A stretch of DNA of 64,000 nucleotides from NCBI RefSeq assembly GCF_048266365.1, contig NZ_JBLWZP010000004.1, positions 340,083-404,082 of the forward strand, written 5' to 3'. The position numbers and the translations under genes were made by a program. The notes below the pieces were generated by a model that did no database searches, was not told where the DNA came from, and saw only the letters and a program-made list of their open reading frames with translations. This document shows, in pieces, positions 9,079 to 17,485 of this stretch. Position 1 is the stretch's first letter. Each line of letters begins with the position of its first letter. This DNA comes from Galbibacter sp048266365. Its GTDB lineage: Bacteria; Bacteroidota; Bacteroidia; Flavobacteriales; Flavobacteriaceae.

Positions 9079-10638
9079 TTAAGATTTTGAATTTTTACGT
9101 TTTCTGTAGACGCTATATCCATACCATAGCCCTATAGCTACCAAGAAATACATGAGGTAGGAACGAGGTTTGTCATCTCCACTCACTGTTGTGAAAACAC
9201 GTTCCCAACGAATCTTATTCCAGAAAGGACCACTAGCATTACTGTCAAAACTCATCCATATAAATACGGGTTTTCCAACAATATGGTCGGCAGGTACAAA
9301 GCCCCAAAAACGACTATCTTCAGAGGCGTGACGATTGTCACCCATCATCCAATAGTAATCTTGTTTAAATGTATAATTCTCAGCCACCTCTCCGTTGATT
9401 AGGATTAGATCTCCACGAGTCTCGATGCTGTTGCCTTCGTAACGCTCTATAATGTGTTTATACAAAGGGAGTACCTTGGTACTTAAAGTCACGGTTTGTC
9501 CTGCTGCAGGAACGTAAAGGGGGCCAAATTGGTCTTGATTCCAAGGATAGTCTTCAGCATCATGTGGGAACACATCACTCATTCTAGTGCTTCCCTCGGC
9601 ATCGATGTTTCTTTGAATCTTAACCACGTTAGGATTGTCCTTGAGTTGACTTGCTGCCTCATCAGTTAAAGCGGAAAAGAAGTAGACCCCTTCTTTAACT
9701 TTACCAAATCTTCCAGTCACTCCGTAACGATCATACATATATTGTGGCGTAAGCTCTCCTGTGGTTTGAACATAGTAGGAGAATTGTAATTTGGCGCGTC
9801 CGGGCAACTTATTTTGTTCCCCGTTAATGAAAACATAACCATCTCTTATCGATAGGGAATCTCCTGGTAATCCAACACAACGTTTAACGTAATTTGACTT
9901 TTTATCAATAGGTTTACGAATCTTTCGGTGTGTGATTTTAAAAAATTGTTCTACTGTATCAGTAGGCCAGTTAAATACCACGATGTCGTTTCTTTTAATA
10001 TCTTGGAGAGCAGGAAGTCTAAAATAAGGTAGTTGTGGTTTGTCCAGATATGACTTGGTTTTAATTCCGGGTATGGTATCGTGTACCATTGGAAATGCAA
10101 CAGTGGTCATCGGTGTACGCGCTCCGTAGTGAAACTTACTTACAAATAAGAAATCTCCGACTAATAAGGTTTTTTCCAGGGAGGAAGTTGGAATCACGAA
10201 AGGCTGCATGAAATAGGTGTGTACCAAAGTTGCAGCAACTACTGCAAAGAGAATCGAACTTACCCATTCTCCGGTAGCAGTCCGTGGTTTTAAACTACGA
10301 TCCTTTATATAGGTTACATCTAAAGCGTAGTTGACATAATAAATGTAAAGCCCTAGAGTGAGCACGGCTAGCCAAGTATCTGCGGTACTGTTTTTTCCAT
10401 AACTACGAATTGTTTCAACCCAAACTACAGGAAACATAATGAGGTTGATGATGGGAATGAAAAGTAAAATAACCCACCACCAAGGACGGTTTATAATTTT
10501 CATCAGTACTACTGCGTTATACACAGGAATTAGTGCTTCCCATGGCTTTCTACCAGCTTTTACATACAATTTCCAAGTTCCTGCAAAATGAATAACTTGT
10601 AGGACGAGAAAGAATATAAACCATTGCGTTATAGTCAT
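9079..10638 (-). CDS. lepB: signal peptidase I (large Bacteroidota type)
   Basis: Signal peptidase I removes signal peptides of Sec and Tat substrates at the outer face of the inner membrane. At 519 residues it is far longer than the E. coli enzyme, as is normal in Bacteroidota. An N-terminal block of about four membrane helices (1-110) precedes the anchor helix; then come catalytic Ser153 in PTSSLEKTLLVGD and Lys252 in NYVKRCVGLPGD, and the late GDNRHASEDSRFWG box. The region between the last boxes contains a long insertion. A single membrane helix sits at the C-terminus. It lies 100 bp after dapB. Confidence 0.95.
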   Translation of the reverse strand: MTITQWFIFFLVLQVIHFAGTWKLYVKAGRKPWEALIPVYNAVVLMKIINRPWWWVILLFIPIINLIMFPVVWVETIRSYGKNSTADTWLAVLTLGLYIYYVNYALDVTYIKDRSLKPRTATGEWVSSILFAVVAATLVHTYFMQPFVIPTSSLEKTLLVGDFLFVSKFHYGARTPMTTVAFPMVHDTIPGIKTKSYLDKPQLPYFRLPALQDIKRNDIVVFNWPTDTVEQFFKITHRKIRKPIDKKSNYVKRCVGLPGDSLSIRDGYVFINGEQNKLPGRAKLQFSYYVQTTGELTPQYMYDRYGVTGRFGKVKEGVYFFSALTDEAASQLKDNPNVVKIQRNIDAEGSTRMSDVFPHDAEDYPWNQDQFGPLYVPAAGQTVTLSTKVLPLYKHIIERYEGNSIETRGDLILINGEVAENYTFKQDYYWMMGDNRHASEDSRFWGFVPADHIVGKPVFIWMSFDSNASGPFWNKIRWERVFTTVSGDDKPRSYLMYFLVAIGLWYGYSVYRKRKNSKS

Positions 10639-10738
10639 AATTTTTGGTTTAGCTTAAAGTAAATTTTTTAAAACTATTTCGGTAAAAATAAAATTTAAAA
10701 GCACATTAGATTCGCTATATCTGCTTTAAATTCAGTTT

Positions 10739-11440
10739 TTAACCCAAGTTTAACACGTCTTTCATGGTGAATACCCCTTGTTTTCCAACGATCCACTCAG
10801 CTGCGACAACAGCCCCAAGAGCGAAGCCTTCACGGCTATTTGCAGTATGTGTCAAGGAGATACTGTCAATTTCATTTTCATAGCTCACAGTATGCGTGCC
10901 CGGTACAGCATCAATTCTCTTAGCTACAATTTGGATTTCATCCGCTTTAGGATCCTCTAGGGTCCATTTTGTTTTATCGGTATGTTTTATAATACCCTCA
11001 GCTAAAGTGATTGCCGTTCCACTTGGTGCATCTAATTTCTGAGTATGGTGAATCTCTTCCATACTTATCCCGTATTGCGAGTGGTTGTTCATGATCTTCG
11101 CTAGATACTCATTAATCTGGAAGAAGATATTAACACCGAGGCTATAGTTAGATGCGTAAATAAAGGCGCCATTATGTTTTTTACACAATGCTACTGCTTC
11201 GGGATATTTATCAAGCCATCCCGTGGTTCCGCTAATCACCGGAATTCTGTTTTCCAGGCAGAGTGTAATGTTGTTAAAGGCAGCATCAGGAATACTAAAG
11301 TCGATGGCTACATCAGCCTTAGAGATATCTGTTGCTGTACTATTGATGTCTATTTTGGCAATAATTTCGTGACCACGGCTCAGGGCAATCTTTTCAATCA
11401 TTTTCCCCATTTTCCCATACCCTAATAAGGCTATTTTCAT
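10739..11440 (-). CDS. dapB: 4-hydroxy-tetrahydrodipicolinate reductase
   Basis: DapB reduces hydroxy-tetrahydrodipicolinate in the diaminopimelate/lysine pathway and so supplies peptidoglycan. The N-terminal nucleotide-binding loop GYGKMGKMIE, the central SGTTGW segment, the catalytic EIHHTQKLDAPSGTA box and the C-terminal SREGFALGAV stretch are all present. 233 residues is the short form usual in Bacteroidota. It lies 19 bp after the DUF5683 gene on the same strand. Confidence 0.96.
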   Translation of the reverse strand: MKIALLGYGKMGKMIEKIALSRGHEIIAKIDINSTATDISKADVAIDFSIPDAAFNNITLCLENRIPVISGTTGWLDKYPEAVALCKKHNGAFIYASNYSLGVNIFFQINEYLAKIMNNHSQYGISMEEIHHTQKLDAPSGTAITLAEGIIKHTDKTKWTLEDPKADEIQIVAKRIDAVPGTHTVSYENEIDSISLTHTANSREGFALGAVVAAEWIVGKQGVFTMKDVLNLG

Positions 11441-11459
11441 CGGTATTGTTTTAAAAATA

Positions 11460-12221
11460 TTAAAAATCCAAACTTAGACTAAGTCCGTAATTTGGATTGT
11501 AATTCAGTTGATTTTGCTCAATATACGGTTTGAGCGATATGTTTTCATTGACGTTAAATTGTTTTAAATGCGCATCCACATTAGCATCGACGATATTTAA
11601 AACATATAATCCAATAGTGATCAGCAGTGAAAGGTCACGATTACGCTGGTAGAATTCCTGTGCATCTCTTAGGGCATCATCACTTACATCTGGACTTCCA
11701 GGGGAGATTCCATCCCCGTTAATGTCGTAAAACTCATCATCGTAAAAGCCTGCGAGACGTCTCTTGTAGGCATCACGGTAACGATTGTAGTTATTGGTGT
11801 TCTCGATATAAAAATACGCACCAGTTCCGATAGCTCCGTAAACAAAAGGAAGTTTCCAGTAACTTTTGTTGTATATCTGGCCTAGGCCTGGAAGTATAGC
11901 GGAATAAAACGCAGCCTTTGCAGGAGAGAGAGGGTCGATATCAACAGCTATTTTTGCGATGCTATCACGTTTTTGCTGTCTTTTGAATTGCCTGATTTCT
12001 TTTTTTGACAAGGTATCACTAGAAACGGTGTCTTGAACCGTTGAAAAATGTAAACTGTCTTTTGCTTCTTCTTCCAATTTTAGGAGTTCCCGTTTGGTCA
12101 TTTCATGAATGGGATCCATTTCGGCTTGTTGGTTCGAAGTGGAATCTTTTTGCTTCTCCTGAGCCGTGATGACAAAATGAAAAAGCAAGAAAAAAAATAT
12201 GGATAAACCTTTTTTAAGCAC
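11460..12221 (-). CDS. DUF5683 domain protein
   Basis: A 253-residue exported or membrane protein: signal-like N-terminus (LSIFFFLLFHFVITAQ), an acidic/basic charged linker (about 25-85), then the DUF5683 core with AAFYSAILPGLGQIYNKSYWKLP (about 98-120) and more hydrophobic segments. The core phrase PGLGQIYNK recalls TM2-type membrane domains. The start is a GTG overlapping the parB stop (TAGTG), so it is probably translationally coupled to parB. The gene order parA-parB-DUF5683-dapB-lepB is conserved in Flavobacteriaceae. Function unknown. Confidence 0.88.
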   Translation of the reverse strand: MLKKGLSIFFFLLFHFVITAQEKQKDSTSNQQAEMDPIHEMTKRELLKLEEEAKDSLHFSTVQDTVSSDTLSKKEIRQFKRQQKRDSIAKIAVDIDPLSPAKAAFYSAILPGLGQIYNKSYWKLPFVYGAIGTGAYFYIENTNNYNRYRDAYKRRLAGFYDDEFYDINGDGISPGSPDVSDDALRDAQEFYQRNRDLSLLITIGLYVLNIVDANVDAHLKQFNVNENISLKPYIEQNQLNYNPNYGLSLSLDF

Positions 12222-13117
12222 TATTTAAGAAGTTTAGTAAGACGTATAAAATCCTCTTTTGAATGGAATGGAATGATAAGTTTTCCCTTCCCGTTCTTTG
12301 CTACTTTAACGTCGACTTTTGAAGAAAAGTATTCTGTTAACTCATTGACATTTTCTGAGATATAATCTGGAACTTCTTCTGTAGCACCTTTTGAGGCATT
12401 TTGGTCCTTGTCGGTTTGATACACGCGAACTAATTTTTCAGTATCCCGTACGGACAAGCCTTCTGATATTACTTTTTCGTAAATCTCGAGCTGATCCTTT
12501 TTGTTCTCTATATTGATCAGTGCACGACCGTGTCCCATACTTACAAAACCATCTCTCATTCCAGTCTGGATGATAGGGTCTAGTTTTAGTAAACGTAAAT
12601 AGTTGGTGATCGTCGAACGTTTCTTACCTACACGATCACTTAGTTGTTCCTGTGTGATGTTGATCTCATCGATGAGTCGCTGGTAGGAAAGCGAGATCTC
12701 GATTGGATCTAAATCCTGCCGTTGAATGTTTTCCACCAAGGCCATCTCGAGAGACTCTTGATCATTCGCAATTCTAATGTAAGCTGGGATTAATTTCAAC
12801 CCCGCCAATTTTGAGGCTCGCAATCTTCGTTCACCAGAGACCAGTTGGTATTGGTTGAAATCTGTTTTACGAACTGTAATAGGTTGAATCACTCCTAGTT
12901 CACGAATAGAGGTGGAGAGTTCTTTTAATGTTTCTTCGTTAAAATTCGTTCTAGGCTGGAATGGGTTTACTTCTATAGAATCTATATCCAGTTCCACAAT
13001 GCTACCCACCACCTTATCGGCATTCTTATCCGAAGCCGTTTTGATATCGTTATCGGGATCCTTAAGTAATGCGGACAAACCTCTTCCTAAAGCCTGTTTT
13101 TTTGTTGCTTTTGCCAT
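12221..13117 (-). CDS. parB: chromosome partitioning protein ParB
   Basis: ParB binds parS sites, spreads as a CTP-dependent clamp, and works with ParA and SMC in origin segregation. The N-terminal ALGRGLSALL motif (ParA contact) is followed by the ParB/Srx domain with NPFQPRTNF and the CTP-binding SGERRLRA and ENIQRQDL boxes, then the KKRSTITNYLRLLKLD helix-turn-helix. 298 residues is typical. It begins immediately after parA. I saw no parS-like site (a TGTTTCACGTGAAACA-type palindrome) in this window. Confidence 0.96.
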   Translation of the reverse strand: MAKATKKQALGRGLSALLKDPDNDIKTASDKNADKVVGSIVELDIDSIEVNPFQPRTNFNEETLKELSTSIRELGVIQPITVRKTDFNQYQLVSGERRLRASKLAGLKLIPAYIRIANDQESLEMALVENIQRQDLDPIEISLSYQRLIDEINITQEQLSDRVGKKRSTITNYLRLLKLDPIIQTGMRDGFVSMGHGRALINIENKKDQLEIYEKVISEGLSVRDTEKLVRVYQTDKDQNASKGATEEVPDYISENVNELTEYFSSKVDVKVAKNGKGKLIIPFHSKEDFIRLTKLLK

Positions 13118-13891
13118 TTACACCGTTTGCTTATTCTTCTTAATTATCTCGTGTGCCAGACTTAAGTAGTTCGTGGCACCTTTACTAGTAGCGTCGTAGT
13201 TGATAATGGTTTCTCCGTAACTTGGAGCTTCACTCAATCGCACATTTCTTTGGATAATGGTTTCAAATACCATTTCGCTAAAGTGCTTTTGAACCTCTTC
13301 TACGACTTGGTTGGATAGTCTAAGTCTTGAATCGTACATCGTAAGCAATAGGCCTTCAATATCCAGATTCGGGTTGTGTATCTTTTGTACGCTTTTGATT
13401 GTGTTGAGTAACTTTCCCAATCCTTCTAATGCAAAATACTCGCATTGAATTGGGATAATTACGGAATCAGATGCGGTTAAGGCATTTAATGTTAATAAGC
13501 CAAGCGATGGCGCACAGTCTATCAATATGTAATCATAGGAATTCCTAAGGTTCTCAATAGCCTTTGCCAACATATATTCCCGCTGATCTTTGTCGACTAG
13601 CTCGATTTCAATAGCGACCAAGTCAATATGTGCAGGTATAAGTTCAACGTTTGGGGATTCCGTTTTTACAATAGTTTCTTCGGGGGTTAACGAATGTTCT
13701 AACAATTGATAAGTGCCTCCTTCTACCGACTCAACATCAATTCCTAGACCGGAAGTAGCATTTGCTTGAGGATCAGCATCAATAAGCAATACTTTTTTTT
13801 CAAGTACGCCCAATGAAGCTGCTAGATTAATGGAAGTAGTGGTCTTGCCAACACCGCCTTTTTGATTTGCTACAGCAATTACTTTGCCCAT
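13118..13891 (-). CDS. parA: chromosome partitioning ATPase ParA (Soj)
   Basis: A 257-residue chromosomal-type ParA. It has the deviant Walker A KGGVGKTTTSINLA at the N-terminus, the Walker A' LIDADPQANAT motif, and the DCAPSLG Walker B region; there is no N-terminal helix-turn-helix extension, so it is not a plasmid type Ia protein. ParA forms ATP-dependent dimers on the nucleoid that pull ParB-parS complexes. It is the first gene of the minus-strand block running to about 8.1 kb; the 169-bp region upstream should hold the promoter, but I found no clear -7 box there. Confidence 0.96.
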   Translation of the reverse strand: MGKVIAVANQKGGVGKTTTSINLAASLGVLEKKVLLIDADPQANATSGLGIDVESVEGGTYQLLEHSLTPEETIVKTESPNVELIPAHIDLVAIEIELVDKDQREYMLAKAIENLRNSYDYILIDCAPSLGLLTLNALTASDSVIIPIQCEYFALEGLGKLLNTIKSVQKIHNPNLDIEGLLLTMYDSRLRLSNQVVEEVQKHFSEMVFETIIQRNVRLSEAPSYGETIINYDATSKGATNYLSLAHEIIKKNKQTV

Positions 13892-14060
13892 GAGTTTAAT
13901 TCGATTTTAGTAAGGTAATTTTAGTCAGGTAAAAATACGATTATTTGTGAGTTTAGAAAATGAATTTTGTTAACAGTTAGCCAACAAAGTAATTAACAAC
14001 TACAATTTGGTCCTAATTAACGAAAATGGGGATGAATTTTAATATTTTATTCCTAAAATA

Positions 14061-14939
14061 TTACTTTTTATTTGCACGGATCATGGCCTCGAGCTGATCC
14101 CACATTGTTTCTGGGATAGCCTCCAATATATTAAATTGACCAGCGCCCTTTAGCCACTCTCCACCATCTAAAGTAATGACTTCTCCATTAAGGTAGGCCG
14201 AAAAATCAGAGACCATATATGCAGCAAGATTGGCGAGCTCTTGATGCTCTCCAACTCTTTTAAGAGGTACTTTTTTAGCCAAGTCAAATTTTTCTTTTAA
14301 ATCTCCAGGTAACAGACGATCCCAAGCTCCCTTGGTTGGGAAGGGACCTGGTGCAATGGCGTTAAATCGCATACCGTATTTAGCCCATTCTACGGCCAAA
14401 CTACGTGTTAGTGCTAAAACACCAGCCTTAGCAGTTGCTGAAGGTACCACATAAGCAGATCCAGTCCATGCGTAGGTGGTCACAATATTTAATACCGTAG
14501 TATTGGTTTGTTTTTGGTCTATCCAGTGCTTACCAAAGGCCAAAGTGCAATTTTTTGTTCCTTTTAAAACAATATCTATAATGGTGTCAAAAGCGTTAGC
14601 AGAAAGTCGTTCTGTAGGGGAAATAAAATTACCCGCTGCATTGTTTAGAAGCACATCAATTTTTCCAAATTTTTCGGTGACGGCACGATGCATGGCCTCA
14701 ACCTCATCGTAATTTCGTACATCACAGGCCACCGGAAAGCAATTTCCGCCTGTGATATCCTCTAGTTCTTGAGCTGTTTTTTGTAATTTTTCTATATTTC
14801 TAGAAGTGATGGCTACGTTTGCCCCTAATTCTAAGAAGTAACTAGTCATTGCTTTACCTAGACCACTGCCACCTCCAGTCACTACTATAGTCTTCCCTTT
14901 GAGGGCATCATCACGAAGCATTTTTTTGGTATAATCCAT
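14061..14939 (-). CDS. 2,4-dienoyl-CoA reductase-like SDR
   Basis: A 292-residue short-chain dehydrogenase with the Rossmann GGGSGLGKAM loop and NNAAGNF motif. The segment SAYVVPSATAKAG, the following EWAKYGMRFNAIAPGPF and the DGGEWL end are closely like animal mitochondrial 2,4-dienoyl-CoA reductase (DECR1), which has the same SAxAKAG box in place of the usual YxxxK spacing. It probably reduces 2,4-dienoyl-CoA esters in the breakdown of unsaturated fatty acids; this is a family-based inference. It is divergent from nirK. A CAAATGTA at 14986-14993 (TACATTTG on its own strand) is a good -7 box for it. Confidence 0.85.
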   Translation of the reverse strand: MDYTKKMLRDDALKGKTIVVTGGGSGLGKAMTSYFLELGANVAITSRNIEKLQKTAQELEDITGGNCFPVACDVRNYDEVEAMHRAVTEKFGKIDVLLNNAAGNFISPTERLSANAFDTIIDIVLKGTKNCTLAFGKHWIDQKQTNTTVLNIVTTYAWTGSAYVVPSATAKAGVLALTRSLAVEWAKYGMRFNAIAPGPFPTKGAWDRLLPGDLKEKFDLAKKVPLKRVGEHQELANLAAYMVSDFSAYLNGEVITLDGGEWLKGAGQFNILEAIPETMWDQLEAMIRANKK

Positions 14940-14985
14940 CTTTTTAATTCATTTATAAACTTTATAACATTTTTTCTCTTACACC

Positions 14986-14993
14986 CAAATGTA
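14986..14993 (-). promoter_or_regulatory. candidate -7 promoter box of the dienoyl-CoA reductase gene
   Basis: On the minus strand the sequence reads TACATTTG, a full match to the flavobacterial -7 consensus TAnnTTTG, about 47 bp upstream of the ATG at 14939. No clear -33 TTG element is seen at the usual spacing. Confidence 0.45.
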
Positions 14994-15032
14994 AACTATT
15001 TTATTTAATTTTGGCTTTGAATACAGTAGTAA

Positions 15033-15052
15033 AATATGACTTAAGTCATATT
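15033..15052. promoter_or_regulatory. perfect 20-bp Crp/Fnr-type palindrome upstream of nirK
   Basis: The sequence AATATGACTTAAGTCATATT is its own reverse complement. The core TGAC-N4-GTCA is the half-site pattern of the Fnr/DNR branch of the Crp family. Its centre (15042.5) lies about 42 bp before the start point predicted from the -7 box at 15072-15079, which is the classical class II activator position. The factor that binds is not in this window, so Fnr/DNR-type binding is inference. Confidence 0.65.
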
Positions 15053-15071
15053 CTGAATGAGCGGTTCTACG

Positions 15072-15079
15072 TATATTTG
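15072..15079 (+). promoter_or_regulatory. -7 promoter box of nirK
   Basis: TATATTTG matches TAnnTTTG exactly; the predicted start is near 15085. There is no TTG at the -33 position, where the palindrome at 15033-15052 sits instead, as expected for an activator-dependent promoter. Confidence 0.55.
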
Positions 15080-15083
15080 TATT

Positions 15084-15107
15084 AAATAAGACAAAATTGT
15101 CCTATTT
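15084..15107. promoter_or_regulatory. candidate Rrf2 (NsrR-like) operator at nirK
   Basis: An inverted repeat with arms AAATAAGACA and TGTCCTATTT (9 of 10 positions pair) separated by AAAT. It covers the predicted transcription start of nirK, a natural repressor position. The same architecture recurs upstream of norB (22610-22633) and, more weakly, upstream of the rrf2 gene (23128-23151). Confidence 0.65.
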
Positions 15108-15135
15108 ATTGAAATCCTAATTAAATTCAACAGTT

Positions 15136-16566
15136 ATGAGTAATGTGATTAAGTTTTTTGCGTGTCTCTTACTAGTATATTCTTGCTCAACAAAGAATGA
15201 AAAAATAGTAGACTTAGAGCACCTCGATGTAGAATTAGAAATGGTCGCGGATCTAACATCACCGCCTAATGTACCAAAACCAACGGCGAAAAGAAAAGCC
15301 AAAAAGTTGATTGTGGACATGGAAATTGTAGAAAAGGAAATGGAGTTGGCTGATGGAGTAAAGTATATTTTCTGGACTTTTGGAGGAACGGTTCCTGGTA
15401 GTTTTATCAGAGCCAAAGTAGGGGATGAAATCATGTTTACATTAAAGAACCACCCAAACAACAAACTGCCACACAACATCGATTTGCACGCAGTTAATGG
15501 ACCTGGTGGGGGAGCTGAGTCGTCCTTTGTGGCTCCGGGTTATGAAAAGTCATTCTCTTTTAAAACTCTGAACCCTGGATTGTTCGTATACCACTGTGCT
15601 ACAGCACCTGTAGGGATGCATATTGCTAATGGTATGTATGGATTGATTTTGGTAGAGCCGGAAGAAGGTTTACCACCAGTAGATAAGGAGTACTATATTA
15701 TGCAAGGGGATTTCTATACCAAGGGAAAAACTGGAGATAGAGGACTTCAACCTTTCGACATGGAGAAAGCCATGGCCGAAGAGGCGGATTACGTGGTATT
15801 TAACGGGAACACTGGTTCTATGGTTGGAAAGAACGCGATCACTGCTAAAGCTGGTGAAACTGTCCGATTATTTGTCGGTAATGGAGGTCCAAATCTAGTG
15901 TCATCTTTCCATGTAATTGGAGAGATATTCGATAGGGTTCATGTTGAGGGAGGTGATCTGATAAACAAGAATGTTCAAACCACCTTGATTCCTGCTGGAG
16001 GTGCAGCTATCGTAGAATTCAAAGTTAATGTTCCCGGAAATTATGTATTGCTGGATCACTCTGTGTTCAGAGCATTTAACAAAGGAGCCTTGGCCCAACT
16101 TCAAGTTGCTGGAGACGAAAACTTAAAAGTGTTCTCTGGTGAATTAAGAGAGGGAATTTATCAACCTGAAGGAGGTGCAATTCAAGAAATGCCATCTAAT
16201 AATAAAGTTATTCCACCACCGGCCGCAATGGATTTGGCTGATCAGATGGCCTACGGTAAGCAAGTCTATATGACAACCTGTTTTGCCTGCCACCAGGCAG
16301 AAGGGCAAGGAATTCAGTCAGTGTTCCCTCCCTTGGCATCTTCAGATTACTTAAATGCTGATGTAGATAGATCTATTAAAGTCGTCTTACAAGGATTACA
16401 AGGAGAGATTACCGTTAACGGTAATACCTATAATAACGTGATGCCAAGTCAGGGATTAACAGATGAGGAGATTGCTAACGTCATGACTTATATCTACAAT
16501 AGTTGGGGCAACTCTAAAGATCGTGTTACCCCTGCAATGGTGGCCAAAATAAGAGCTGGAGAGTAG
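15136..16566 (+). CDS. nirK: copper-containing nitrite reductase fused to cytochrome c
   Basis: NirK reduces nitrite to nitric oxide in the periplasm. The N-terminus is a lipoprotein signal (LVYSC). Two cupredoxin domains follow: type 1 copper ligands His113, Cys154, His162 and Met167; type 2 copper ligands His118, His153 and His308, with catalytic Asp116 and His259. A C-terminal cytochrome c domain (about 365-476) has heme motif CFACH at 382-386 and a likely distal Met436, so electrons can be received through the fused heme. 476 residues fits the cytochrome-fused NirK class. Regulation is suggested by the flanking activator and Rrf2-like sites. Next genes are nirV-like and sco. Confidence 0.95.
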   Translation: MSNVIKFFACLLLVYSCSTKNEKIVDLEHLDVELEMVADLTSPPNVPKPTAKRKAKKLIVDMEIVEKEMELADGVKYIFWTFGGTVPGSFIRAKVGDEIMFTLKNHPNNKLPHNIDLHAVNGPGGGAESSFVAPGYEKSFSFKTLNPGLFVYHCATAPVGMHIANGMYGLILVEPEEGLPPVDKEYYIMQGDFYTKGKTGDRGLQPFDMEKAMAEEADYVVFNGNTGSMVGKNAITAKAGETVRLFVGNGGPNLVSSFHVIGEIFDRVHVEGGDLINKNVQTTLIPAGGAAIVEFKVNVPGNYVLLDHSVFRAFNKGALAQLQVAGDENLKVFSGELREGIYQPEGGAIQEMPSNNKVIPPPAAMDLADQMAYGKQVYMTTCFACHQAEGQGIQSVFPPLASSDYLNADVDRSIKVVLQGLQGEITVNGNTYNNVMPSQGLTDEEIANVMTYIYNSWGNSKDRVTPAMVAKIRAGE

Positions 16567-16577
16567 CGATTTATTGT

Positions 16578-16628
16578 AAAAAGGGGTTGTTGAATTTTAG
16601 AGTGATTTTTAATCAGCGGCCCCCTTTT
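16578..16628 (+). terminator. probable terminator after nirK
   Basis: AAAAGGGG and CCCCTTTT can pair across a 34-base AU-rich loop starting 12 bp after the nirK stop; the right arm ends in TTTT. The loop is long, so confidence is moderate. Confidence 0.5.
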
Positions 16629-16689
16629 CGAATCACTTCACTGCTGATAAACGGCTCTTGTGATTGTATAACAATAACGAATTGATGTC

Positions 16690-17466
16690 ATGATGAAGGA
16701 AATTAAAAGTTACTGCGTTTTTTTTATATGTTTTTTGATAACCACTGTAATGCTAGCTCAGCAAACAGCTATGGCGCTTATAGAAGCCGGGGAGTACATT
16801 CCGCTTTACGGCAATGATACCGTAGCAGTTAAGGTCCAAACTTTTCTTATCGATAAGTATCCGGTTACAATGAAGGATTACTTGAAATTTGTAAAGAGTA
16901 ATCCATCTTGGAAACGTTCAGATGTCAAAGCTATTTTTGCTGATAAAAATTATCTGATAAGTTGGGAAAAAGATGACCAATTAGGAGATCAACTCAATGA
17001 AAATGCTGCTGTGAATTATGTGTCTTGGTTTGCTGCCAAGGCCTATTGTGAATGTCAAGGCAAGCGTTTGCCTACTCTAGATGAATGGGAGTATGTAGCC
17101 ATGGCGGATGAGGTTAATAAGGATGCTCGCAAGGATGTGGATTACACAGAGAAAATTCTAGCTTGGTATGAGACTCCAAATACAGCAACCATAAGTGTGG
17201 GACAGGCTGAACCAAATTACTGGGATGTCTATGATATGCACCAATTGGTCTGGGAATGGACCATGGATTATAACTCAGTGATGTTATCCGGCGAGTCCAG
17301 AAGGGATGTAGATAGCGATCAAAACCTGTTTTGTGGCGCTGCATCTATCGGAGCTACGGATCTGATGAACTATGCCGCTTTTATGCGATATGCCTTTAGA
17401 GGGAGTGTTAAGGCGCGCTATACACTGAAGAACCTAGGGTTTAGATGTGCATCTGATATAAAATAA
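16690..17466 (+). CDS. NirV-like SUMF1/FGE-sulfatase domain protein
   Basis: A 258-residue exported protein: signal peptide MMKEIKSYCVFFICFLITT to about residue 23, then a formylglycine-generating-enzyme (SUMF1) fold, with the family features PVTMKDYLKFV, VNYVSWFAAKAYCECQGKRLPT, the EWEYVA helix, a VWEWTMDY strand and the terminal LGFRCA motif. Proteins of this fold next to nirK are called NirV and their role is not established; true FGE catalysis needs a cysteine pair that I do not see here. It follows nirK by 123 bp, separated by a probable terminator, and precedes the sco gene by 19 bp. Confidence 0.85.
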   Translation: MMKEIKSYCVFFICFLITTVMLAQQTAMALIEAGEYIPLYGNDTVAVKVQTFLIDKYPVTMKDYLKFVKSNPSWKRSDVKAIFADKNYLISWEKDDQLGDQLNENAAVNYVSWFAAKAYCECQGKRLPTLDEWEYVAMADEVNKDARKDVDYTEKILAWYETPNTATISVGQAEPNYWDVYDMHQLVWEWTMDYNSVMLSGESRRDVDSDQNLFCGAASIGATDLMNYAAFMRYAFRGSVKARYTLKNLGFRCASDIK

Positions 17467-17485
17467 AAATGAAAATAAAACACAT

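Noticed and set aside
12221..13891. Plasmid partition locus or replication origin
   Set aside because: ParA lacks the N-terminal HTH, neighbours are chromosomal housekeeping genes, and I found no parS-like palindrome or DnaA-box cluster.
16690..17466. Formylglycine-generating enzyme for sulfatases
   Set aside because: The SUMF1 fold is clear, but there are no sulfatases in the window, I see no catalytic cysteine pair, and the context is nirK; NirV-like is the better call.
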